A DNA stretch of 64,000 nucleotides from assembly GCA_900239685.1 (NCBI GenBank), contig OENT01000121.1, positions 124,001-188,000 on the forward strand, read 5' to 3'. The translations under genes and the position numbers were made by a program. The notes under the pieces are model-generated. The model did not search any database, was not told the origin of the DNA, and saw nothing but the letters and a program-made list of their open reading frames with translations. Positions 37,768 to 49,200 of the stretch are shown here, piece after piece. Within the stretch, counting starts at the first letter, position 1. The number at the start of each line of letters is the position of its first letter. The DNA comes from Rotaria macrura (taxonomy: Eukaryota > Rotifera > Eurotatoria > Philodinida > Philodinidae).

Positions 37768-38797
37768 TTAAATATTAGGAGCAAGCAGTTGACGAATAAC
37801 AGGATCAGCTTTACATCTAATAAAAAAGATAAGATACAGAAAGAAAAATATTACTAGATGATTAGTGTTCGAACGTACCCAGCGATGAATTCTGCTTTAC
37901 TCAACTTGTTATCGCCATTACAATCAAGTTTTATTATAAGATCTGCAGCACGTTTTTTGGGGTCGCGATCACCTTTACGATCAGTTTCACCAACGAGATC
38001 ATACTGAAATGTAAAAGAATCATCGTTTGTTTTTCAACATAAAATTAGATTTTGAAACTCAACCATGGCTGTAATGAGTGTAGTCAGTTCTTTTTGATCA
38101 ATTTGTCCATCATGACTGAAATCATACCTGTATATCAACGAGAAAATGATTCGTAGAATAACAAGAACAACTAGACTAAACTTACATATCAAAAGCTACA
38201 GCCAAACGATTATCAATATCCCCTTGACTTGTAGCTGAAATAGCCATAAGAAATTCGGTAAAATCAATAGAACCATCATTATTACAATCGAATATACTGA
38301 ATGCATATCTACATATCATAAATAAATCGCCTGTTGTGTCATAGATTCAATCAGTACACTGAAGCTAGGTTCTTACTTGCAATAATTATCTGCTTTGCCT
38401 CTCGGGTAGAATTCTTTGTAGATATCAACAAATTTCTTCTTATCAAGTCGACCAGTGGGACAATCACGAATGAAACCCTAGAACAGATGACCAACAGTTG
38501 ATTCACTGCCAGAAAAAAAATTGAATTTCTTTCAACGAACCGCATGCCATTCTCGAATCTCTACATAGTAACACAAACAGAAAAGAAATATTTGACTACA
38601 TGATCAAAAAAAAAGTTATATTTTCTTAAAGATATTTCTACCTGTTTCCGTATATTCCGTATTCGCTTTTAGTAGAGCAAGTTCTAAAAATAGAAGAACT
38701 CATCATACGTAATTGGATGAATGAATTGAGTAAAAGAAGACAAACGTCTTTCTGTGAGTTCCATTGATGGCGGTTCCTTAGGTTGTTTATTACCCAT
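37768..38797 (-). CDS. Neuronal calcium sensor-like EF-hand protein, copy 3 (191 aa)
   Basis: Exons: 38797-38746, 38683-38642, 38560-38541, 38477-38377, 38308-38186, 38127-38064, 38003-37879, 37816-37768. It starts MGNKQPKEPP (likely N-myristoylated). EF1 is degenerate (RDCPTGRL). EF2 DCNNDGSIDFTE and EF3 [12 protein letters not shown] have intact calcium positions, and EF4 DCNGDNKLSKAE is closest to a full loop among the three copies. It ends RQLLAPNI, nearly the same as copy 1. It lies about 740 bases from the end of the carboxypeptidase D gene on the same strand. Confidence 0.92.
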
Positions 38798-39535
38798 GAG
38801 TGCCGATAATTAATAAATAAATACTGAAAGAAATATTTTCATGCAAAACCGTTCGTATGTTTTATTCAATGCAACTTGTAAATGTGTGTAAATAAAACTT
38901 ATGCATAAGCAGATTTGTACCGATACTTGCGTATCGTATATATTAAAAAGAGACTGATGCATGGCAACATAGTTTACCTAGAATACGTTTATACGAATAG
39001 AAAGCAATACAAGCGACATCAAAAGAGTAAAACGTAACCTGATAGGTAGATAAATAAATCATATATTTTAGTAGTTTCAACGTATTCACTAAAACATGTG
39101 ATTTATCTGATAAATAATGGAGAGAGATATGTATCAATGATTTTTTTTTCTCAACCACTCTTATCATGATAACTATTGAATAGATGATAAAACTGTGTGA
39201 AATACGGTAGAATGTTTTTTAATATCACTTCGAATCGATAAGCGCTTCATCTCATGTATTAAGTGTTGGTTTGAGTTAAATTTTTAAAATGAAGCGTTTT
39301 TTTTATTAACAGACGAATCATGAAGAGAAAAATAGACGAATCCTTGACATAGAAAGCAAAACAAAACACCAAAACAATAGTTAAAATAAAATTCATGTAC
39401 CGTATCGTCTATTTTCAATAGATGAGATTCACAAAGGAATGAATGCATTAAAGCAGGATGAAAAAAAAATAGAAAGACATGCTTAGTAATAACAAAAAAA
39501 CAACGAAAAGAAAAAAGACATTTTCAATAAAACCA

Positions 39536-42500
39536 TCAAGGAATTATTGACTTTTTAATGTTCGAAGAAAACAATGTTTCATCTTCGTCATCGGATGATT
39601 CACTTTGCATGACACGATTCTTTCTTCTAGGTTTTTTTCCAGTACGTCGTTCCATTATTGGTATTTCATTTTCATCTTGAACTAAGGGTTCATATCGTTG
39701 AAAACCAGTATTAGCAGATGATGTTGATCCTTGGCAAAATTTCAAATAGATCACAAGTATGGCAAATATGAAAGCTAAAAGTAATGCTAGAAAAACAAAG
39801 AACTTTTAAAAGGTTGTCATGATTATCAATAACTACAAACCACATATGCCAGCAATAAGAAGAAAAAGTTTTTGATGCATTACAAATTGTTTCGTATTAT
39901 GATACAATGTTCGAACATTGGATGATGTTGCATTAAAAAATTTCGACAAAGTTCCTTCCGTATCATTGTTATTATTATTCTCCTTATTATTAACATTGAG
40001 AAAATCTTTCCGTTTTAATTTGAATTCAACGTATGTTGATGATTGACTACCGACAAGAATATTTTGTTTGGTCTCGGGTTGATATCTAATCAATCAATGA
40101 ATTACAAATACAATCTTGAACAAAATCAACAGTTTCTAAGTAGATGATAGTGATATTTTTTTTCTTCTTTCTTGTACAACAAATATTCCAGATCTAATAC
40201 ATGTGAAGAAAATAAACTCCGATCAACTAACACTAATTCTTCTATCATCAGTTCATACAATCTAGAATAAACCCTCATAAGTTTTGTTTCTATTTTGAAA
40301 AAATAGATCAACAATATAAATCCCCACAAAGAAGTTTCCATCTATTCTACGAACAGGAACTATAGTTCTTCTCTACTTTGACAAGGCAAGACTATATAGA
40401 TAACTAGATAAGAATAACGAAGAATACTACGTACGAAGATTGAAAATGTTAACAATGAATATTTCCAAGAAGAGAACACTTCTCAATGATACATACCCGA
40501 TCTTAGTCAATACTACAGTTCCAAAGTGTGCACAGAACACGGGATATCTCTTACAAACTCACGATAAATTTATCGTAGAAAAGACAGCTGAAGTTTGTTC
40601 TTTAACCAATGTTTTACCGACGAAGATCTATCTCATGAGACGAAACCACCAATTGACTGGCTATTGATGAATTGAAATGACATATTTCATTCTCGCCTGA
40701 ATCAATTATGAATATATTCTATCAATAATTCATGTCTCTAACTGAATGCTGCATAGATAATACATTTCCCCAGTGTTTCGAGATAAAAATCGAGGTTACT
40801 TCGATGTTCTTCTTCTAAACGTGAGATCTTGGTAAAAAGGATACCTTTCATATAGTTCAGCTGCGTCGACCAGTTCAATAATCTATCTTTATATTAACAT
40901 AAACGAACAGAATCACAATACATGTATTCAACTACTATTATTATGATTTGTTGCTGTGATTGTAACAAAATTTCAAATCAAAATTTGAAAAACATATAGT
41001 AGCCAAATGTAAATAATAATCAGTTGCAACCGTAATATTCGACTCGAAAGTCATTTCTTAGTTGAGGAGGTAATGTTCTTATCAGTTAAGATAATGTAAT
41101 TCTTATGAAAATTCTGGGTAATCAACACTCGTTAAGGAAACTAGTGTTGATAGAAAGCGAGAGGAATTTGTTGACAAGTAAACAGTTAATTCATTGTAGA
41201 GCTGTTAAAATTTCGAGAGAGTATTGAAAATAACATACCCAATACGTTCTGCTGTTATATCATATATACCAGGTGTTAATAAACGGAAAAAGTCACCATC
41301 CCGATAAGTACTAACATTATGTGAAATACCATGTACACGAATAGTAACACCTGAGAGAGCTATTTTTGTTTTAGCATCAAATACGAAACCACGAATACCA
41401 TGAACAACCTAAATTTGAAAACGTATATCAATAATATTTCATCTTCAATGATTTCTCATATAAATACTTGAGTCATGTAAGCTAATAATGCTCCTTTATT
41501 ATCATCCCAATACGATTTTAATTCTGCTTCGTTCGGATACTTAGTACAACCTAATTCAATTGTTGTTTCCATATCAGATGTATAGGCATAGGACCAATCT
41601 TGCATACCACCATCAATAACATACCAAGCAGCACCATTTGTTATTCCATCTTTAAATCGAACACATGCATCACCTTTATGCATACGTGGATGTGCCTTTT
41701 AGATTCACAATTTTCAATGAAAACAAGAATAGAAAAATACCATAAATACTTACATATGAATATGCTTTAGCGAGCATTTTAAATGTTTCATCGTCAGGTG
41801 ATTTACTTTCTTTCTTATTAGCATCTTGTGTTAGACTATCGAATGGATAATTAGCAACAAGAGCACCACCGTGAAAATTAGCCGATAAGACAAATGGATA
41901 AACAAGCGACCAATGCATAACAGCACGAACTTCTGATTCAATGTTTGTTTGTGTATTCGTTAGTTCATCTAGATAGTATTTATTACTATCTGAATTTGTT
42001 TTTGGAATAATTATAGTACTATCATTATTATCGTCTTTATTCGATAATCGTTCAAGTTCAAGTTTGGGAAAATTTCGATTTAAATCAATTCTATTAGCAT
42101 TTAAACGACCAGGTCCTTGAGCATGTACTTTCTGATCATATTCATATTCGAAACCATCGGGATTCATTGTTGGCATTATATGAATACGAACCTTGAACAT
42201 CAAAGATAACATTAAGTACGGAATAGATTGACAAAATAAAAGCACTTACATTATTAACAAGTTGAGTGATATATTCGTTTTTCTCATAGTTAATACACAA
42301 GTATTCAATGAAAAGAATTAAACATTCCCGGCCGACACTTTCATCACCATGCATATTTCCAATATATTTGACTTCTGGTTCACCTGGTTCATGTATGAGT
42401 GGTTGATCACTAATAATCATCACCCATAGATCACGTTTTTCATTACTTTTGCCAATTGTATATAAACTTGTTATACTTGGATATTTGTCATTTAAATTCT

Positions 42501-45500
42501 TTAATATTTTAACCATCGAATCATAATTATGATATTCAGATTGAGTTGTTGGTTCAATTAGATTTTTAAGAACACTATCACGTGATTCATTCATCAGTTT
42601 GTCAGCAAAATTTGATAGGAAATTGAAAACATCATTCATTGATGAAATGTCTTTCGTGGATGAGGAAGATGATGACGATGATGATGTTGATGGTTGTGCA
42701 CCATGAGATAAAGGTTGCAAATTAAAATCAATGCGAAGGGCCTAAAAAAACGATCATGACATTATAATCCAACGCTACTAAATGAATACAAGTTTTACAG
42801 TAATTTTTATCTATTGTTCCATAAATAGTTTTAGAAGAAAATAAAATATGGTTATTTATTCAAAAGAGAAATATTCTGAGTAAAACAGAACATTGACATG
42901 ATTACTATTTCAATATAAAGTTTTAAAATATACGAAATATATTGATGACTCATTGAAAATAGTAAATCGGACAAGTAGAAAACATTGAATAGAAACATTT
43001 TCGGACTAGGATCTAATCTAAACGATCGTGAATGATTTCGATTCAATTTCATGAATGGTAATCATCTGATAAATATGAATGGTAATGTTTTGTGATTCGT
43101 GCTATTCGAATACTAACGTAGCAGATGCGAGGGTCTGCAACGTTCAGAATTCTGTATACTTGTCCATAAAACTATGATAGTAAAATTCTATGACTACTTA
43201 AAGAAGTCGGACTCTGGCTATACGTACCACAGCTCAAGATCTCAGCAAGCGCACGAATTCTATTGAAGAATTTAAAATAACTAGCAGAACAAAAAACAGA
43301 ATTCTCCTCGGTAAGCAGAAGGCAAACTTTCAGTTTATATAGTCGGCAAGTATACCTCCGAAATTCAAGTACCGACTTTTAAGTAGAATAGAAACAGACT
43401 GGAACGGACTTTTAATATTCAATGAACAACAGTACTTATATACGTTGTTTTCAATAGCATAGAGTTCTACAAAATTCTAAGTAGAATATAAAAATACTAT
43501 ATAGTTAGTTGATTGAAAACATATATTATAAGTCTTCAAAATTCTGAATTCTGCTTGATAGGAATTCTGCAACTGCTGTTCATATCAAGTAGTTAGTTTT
43601 CTAATAGAAAAAAATTAAAGGAATGGAATTCTTTTTGACATCATACAAAACTAAGAAATTCGAATAGAAACATGTCCTGAGTTGATTAACTGAACCATAT
43701 TCATTGTTGATAGAAAAATCATAGATTTTGGAACAAGTCTCTTTGAGATAGGAACTCTTTCAAGCAAACATATTGTATAATTAGTGGAACACAAGGTTGA
43801 AAAGTGAGACACTCGTTATTCAGTATACTCCCTGTACCCCCAAGATATACGATAACTTTCGCTCAACACGTTTTAGCTAATTCAAGCCTACTATCCACCT
43901 ATGTTACGAAATATTAGTGTGAGTCCAGCCAGTACAAGTCTTTCTGAAAATATAGCCCAAATACTTCGCTGTACTCGAAAAATTCGAATCAGTGACGTAA
44001 AATGAAGCAGTTGAACTTTATTGTCAGAGAGACGTACACTAACTGGACATCGTATAGCTTGGAAGGGACTACAGGGAGTATGTTGCATTACAGAAGTCTT
44101 GCTTTTTCTTCCTTGATAAACGATCATCCAGGCAAAATTAACATTTTGAAAGTTTAATATCATGAGGGAATACGTATGAATAATACAATTAAATGCTGTC
44201 ATATTGACTACTCTACATGATCTAAGGCTCAGATCTACATTAAAAAGTATGATTTTTCTGTGTAAACCTTAGATCATGTGAAAAATAGACAGTAAAGAAG
44301 TTTGATAGATTAATCAAATGTCAATAGAAACATAACCTTTTCTAATTAGAATGGCTTCTACGATTCAATGTAATACTAATAGAACAAAAGAAATGAATCG
44401 AAATTAGTTGAAGACATCATCTGGAAAGGTTCCCCTGTTGATAATGAAACCGTTCAACTTACGGCTTTATGTAATTATGAGTGCTTAGATATGCCAATCT
44501 AAGGATTTGAACTAGTCTAATTCGTATGTGTCTGCTATTTTTCAATGAACGATAGCTTACGATCATGATCTATTCTTGAAACAGAACGTTACGTAAACTA
44601 ATAATCTATTCAAAAACATCGCTTGTTTTAATAAATTTTACGTTTGCATTCGATATTAGTTTTACTCTATTCTAATATTTAATTATGTCAATGTAATCCT
44701 ATGATATTTCCTTTCATAAAATATGAATATCTTACACTTGTTAAATTTTCATTAGTCACATTAATATTGAATTTAGTTTGTGGTACATATCCAGATGCTG
44801 TTACTGTTATATTATGTAAACCAGGTAATAGTAAACGCCAGTAAGCACCATGCTTAACACTACGCACAGGATGAAGGACACCTTCTACTTGTATCAATGC
44901 TTCTGAAATGCCGGTATGTGTGTCAGCATCACGAATAAAACCTTTGATACCAAGATGACTCTAAATGAAAAATAGATAGCTCATCTTTGTTCGTGCATCG
45001 TTGTTTTCTATATACCATCTCGATGTATGAAAGTAATGCCTCTTTATTATTATCCCATTCATTCTGAAGGACACCATTTTTATGAGATGGATATTTGCAA
45101 CAACTTAATTCCAATGTTATTTCAAATGCATTACTATGTAAATAGTTGAAATCTTGCATACCACCTGATACATCGTACCATTGTGCACCATTTGTTATTC
45201 CTTCAGTAAAATCAGAAGCACATCCTTCACCTAATCAATGAGAACGAAAATGAATTTTCTTCAATTAATATGATATTATATCTTTCTTTTGTCACCTCTG
45301 CTCATTGTCAAATGTTTATTAGCATAAGTTCGTGCTAAATATCGAAATAATGAATCATCTGGTGATTCTCCATATGTATGGTCAGCATGATGAATTGTTT
45401 CATCATACGGATAGGAAGCAACAAGTGAACCACCATGTAAATTAGCGCTCAGTACAAAATTTTCTTTCAATATCCATTTCATAACAGCAACTGTTTCGGG

Positions 45501-46197
45501 CTGTCTTCCATAGAAAAGATCAGCTGTCGTACCATTCTTAACTTGTGTAAGTGGTTTAAATTGTGATGGAAAATCTCGATTAAGATCAATACTTTTTCCA
45601 TTACCTCGACCGCGAATACTCCGACTATCACATACACCTTCAAAAGAATTTTCGAAACCATCCTATATATTTATGAAAATAATGCAATCTAAAACCTGTT
45701 GTTTTGTATTAGTTGTATATGAAATTTACCGGATTCATACTAGGAACAATGTAAATATCTGTTGTTGACAATAGACGATTGATGCGAGCATCGGATTTCG
45801 AATTTAATAAAAAATAATAAATTAAAGCTATCATCATTTCACGACCGACAGTTTCATCACCATGCATATTTGCAACATACTTAAATTTTGGTTTTAATAA
45901 TTGTCTTTCATCTTTTTCATTTTCAATATCAATGACAAGTGGATTCGTAAGATGCATGGCAAATAAACTACGGCCAGTTACACTTTTACCAACGTCACAT
46001 ACCTGAGCTATTTTCGTATAATTACTTTCCCATTGTCGTAAAAGTTTATCCAATTCGCTATAATGATGATAGTCTTCAAGTAATTCATAGACAGCTGCAT
46101 CTTTTTCAACTTTTAGTGGCGATGAACGTTGGGCAACAACGTCAGATGTATAGATTAATGTTATGAATAAAGAAAGGCTTGAAAAATTAATATACAT
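39536..46197 (-). CDS. Carboxypeptidase D-like, two M14 domains, membrane-anchored (1032 aa)
   Basis: Exons: 46197-45730, 45662-45296, 45230-45016, 44960-44736, 42741-42250, 42191-41754, 41695-41468, 41408-41239, 40085-39841, 39786-39536. It has a signal peptide (residues 1-22). Domain I has zinc ligands H112, E115, H232, substrate residues N184/R185, Y308 and catalytic E319. Domain II has H556, E559, H696, N627/R628, Y771 and E782. Each domain is followed by a transthyretin-like domain. One membrane helix lies near residues 940-965. The cytoplasmic tail has a YEPL sorting motif and an acidic cluster [13 protein letters not shown] resembling the end of vertebrate CPD. Family members remove C-terminal Arg/Lys from peptides in the trans-Golgi. 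Vertebrate CPD has three domains, the third inactive; here there are two and both look active. An in-frame ATG at 46251 is less likely because an acceptor lies at 46204. Confidence 0.93.
43828..44078. mobile_element. Tc1/mariner-like MITE (251 bp) in the carboxypeptidase D intron
   Basis: Both ends begin CTCCCTGTA when read inward, followed after a short indel by CAAG(A/C)TATACGAT. The terminal inverted repeats are thus about 26-30 bases with one substitution and a small gap. TA dinucleotides flank it at 43826-43827 and 44079-44080, as expected for TA target duplication. No transposase is encoded; an open frame overlapping it shows no known domain. Confidence 0.65.
44215..44279. repeat. 65-bp inverted-repeat hairpin (13-bp arms)
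   Basis: ACATGATCTAAGG at 44215-44227 is the exact reverse complement of 44267-44279. The 39-base centre contains further partial symmetry (AAAAAGTATGATTTTT). It could be a tiny MITE or a hairpin formed in the pre-mRNA of the carboxypeptidase gene. Confidence 0.55.
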
Positions 46198-46203
46198 GAT
46201 GAT

Positions 46204-46205
46204 CT
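46204..46205 (-). promoter_or_regulatory. Splice acceptor 6 bases before the carboxypeptidase D ATG
   Basis: TTATTTCAG on the coding strand precedes ATCATC-ATG. It marks either a 5'UTR intron or a spliced-leader acceptor, and favours the start at 46197. Confidence 0.5.
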
Positions 46206-46260
46206 GAAATAAATGAATATTCTTCAATAAAGCTAATGTAGGTGTATTCAAACGGAGGGA

Positions 46261-49200
46261 CGGAAAAAAATGAAATTAACGAATAACAGACGGTATGATT
46301 CTCATACTAAGAAATATAAGTTAAAAGTCTAATCGAAAAGAAAGCCTTTTTCTTTCTGTCTTTTTTCAAGTTATTATAACATTGTGCTTTTCTTTTCACT
46401 TAAAAAGACAATAACAAGAATGTACGAAGAGAAACCCAAGCAATGATAAGCATTGAAACAGGGTTATTTTCTTTCCGATTAATCCACATAGGCTTACGTA
46501 AAAAAGAGATGCTTGCCCAGTATAAAACAAGACAAAAAAAAGTAGTAAAACGTGGGTCGCCTTGAGAAACAATATCTCAAACAGATGAAAATTTGAATCT
46601 ATCCTCACAGGCACTAAAGGTCTTTATGAAAATATAATTCCATACAGCTACTTGATCCTTTCCATGATACGTACCTTGACAACGATAAGGTCTTATCTTT
46701 AATTGCATACTATGGCAATACGAATTTCAAATTCAATCGAGACAGATACGTCTGTAGGAATTGGTAAATGCACCAATGAAAACGAAGAATGTGCCTCTAT
46801 ATCATATATGCGAAATGTATTTAGTCAATGGACTCTCGCAGAATGATACTTTATACATGATGAGTTTTGTTTCGCATTAGTTTGGTTAGTAATATATTGT
46901 CAACTGTATGTAATAAATGGGAACAGATTTTGTTAACGTAGAAAATATGACTTTATCAGCTACTTTATATTGGAATAATTCAATAAAAAAAAACTCAAAC
47001 TATATTCACGAGTGATTTCGTGTTGTGTAAGGAATCTTGTTTTACATTGTCTCATGTCGAATGCTTGTGGTACGAACGAATTTTGATGGATCTTAGCACT
47101 TTTTGTAACAGCAATGCATACGTATATATTTATAATTATATGTATGAAAATAAAAATAATATATCTCAAATAATGAACTTAATGTGACTGGGAGATGTAG
47201 ATGTGCAAATAAAGATGAAGAAATCATCAAAATGCATGTACATCGCCTTCTGATTAAGTGTGCTGATCTCGAGAGAATCTATTGTCTGAGCAATGTGGAG
47301 TGATCAATGCTTTGCTATACCATCTAGACTGTTCTGTTAAGCGAGGAAAGCAATTGATTTCCTATTGCAAGAATTGACAAGATCAAAACAAGTTCGACCG
47401 AGAAAAGCAACGATATTTCATAGCAGGTCAAAGTCCTGTTATCTGTTACCTTTCACATGTGCAACATAAAAATTTTCGATTCCTTAAACATATTGTTCTG
47501 TTCAAAAAGATTCTAATTTTTCAATGACAAATCATTCAATCACTGAAATGAATAAAACATGTTAATACTTCTACAAAGCTTCCATGAATTTGCTTGCCAA
47601 AACGATTTCTACTTGATGCACCTATCGAAATGATGATGGGCAATTATTTTTTTATGTTCTACCAAAGTATTGCTAAATTGTTTACTTAAATCAGGAAGTC
47701 TTGATTTTAGGAACAGATTTGAGTGATCTACCTACTCAACTATCAAATAATATGTCAGAGTATGTAATTGTCTCACCTTGCGTCAACAAATCGATGCAAA
47801 AATGATTCAACTTTCCAATAAAATTACTTTTCTTATTCCCCGATCGATTGTTATGACCTTCAATTTTTACGAAATGTTTTACTCTTCTAGAAAACAAGAG
47901 ATATCGTTGTACAAATATCTTAACAACGATAATGAATGTACGTATAGTTGCCATGGATTTTTTGCTAATTCTTAAGTCAAGATCTAGTTGGCCGTTTTTT
48001 TTTAATGAAGGAATCGATACTTGATACAATAGTTATTCTCTATGGCAAAACATGGATAAGGCGCTTCGAGAAAAAAAATGAGAATCTTCGACTTGTATGA
48101 AGCAATCATTTAAATCCTTTCAGTTTCTTTTATGTGCAAGTATCCGTAGTAGAGAAGACCTGCTTCAATGTAAGACATTATGCAAAAAACCTGCCTTAGT
48201 ATTTATGACTAGATAGCGCTTTTCTTCATCACTAAGTTAATAGTCGTTTCCAAAAGGAATAAAACTTTCCAATTATGATATTTTCTCATTCTCTCTACTG
48301 CTACTCGACAGTTTTTGTTACTGCTGTGCAAATATATGTCAAATTAGTCGACGTTGTTGTAGGAATAAATGTACACACAGTTTATGCTGTCATCACAGAA
48401 AAGATGTTAAGTGTAAGAATCACATTTGAAAATGCACTCGTGAAGAACGGCGATCCATCAAATAGACATCGAAGATTATATATTATCTAAAAACATCACA
48501 AAGTTCATAGCTGAACGAATGTAATTAGAACGAATACTTTCCATTTGGATTGTTTATTCGTTTAAGAATGTTACCCTGAAGGGTAATTGTATCATAGAAT
48601 TATATCTTGTTTACACTTAAGTTTTGAATTTGAAGACGTAAATACAACTAACTTTCCGATTGCAATTCGATATTAAAACACAGTCTACGAATTTAGTGTT
48701 TGATTCAGTGCATTCGATCATGAATGAAAATTGTATATTGTATGATTTGCTGATTCGTAAGCAATGAAACTCTGGGTGTTTAATATTTCGCAATCATTTC
48801 TAAATTTGAAGCTACATCGAATAAGATTATCATTGAAATCTTTAAAATAGTCAGTTAGATCTTTATCGTTATGCTAAATCGATCACGTTTAACAATTAAC
48901 AAAATATTGAGATTAAGTGGCAATATGAATGTGCTAATTCGACTATTTTCATAGGTGAACGTCATCATTGACAATGAACAAATTTTGTTTTTTGATACAT
49001 GAGAAACTAGAACAGGATTGAATAGTGTGAATATTCAATGGCTGAACTATCAAAAATCAGATTAGTACTTTTGTTCTCGTAAGAGATCCCGAAGCATATG
49101 CAATGAATTTAATTATTCCATTTCTAGCAACAACCTGAGAGAAGTAATCTTACTTTCGGATTTCGATCCTATTATCTGAGATTCAATCGAAACTGAATAG

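Larger units (their letters stand above)
42742..44735 (-). other. Long intron joining the two carboxypeptidase D halves
   Basis: This 2-kb intron separates the first transthyretin-like domain from the second M14 domain and keeps phase 0 across it (LTS to ALRIDF). It is the only long intron in the gene apart from the 1.15-kb one before the membrane anchor. It houses a Tc1/mariner-like MITE and a short inverted repeat, which probably account for part of its size. Confidence 0.8.

Noticed and set aside
43891..44202. Minus-strand 103-codon frame in the carboxypeptidase D intron
   Set aside because: It overlaps the Tc1/mariner-like MITE and runs past its right end. It has no transposase motif and no splice support, so it is a chance frame over repeat DNA.
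39841..46251. Two separate carboxypeptidase genes instead of one
   Set aside because: The exon ending at 44736 and the exon starting at 42741 join in phase 0. The right half has no membrane anchor and the left half no signal peptide, so a single two-domain gene explains both.
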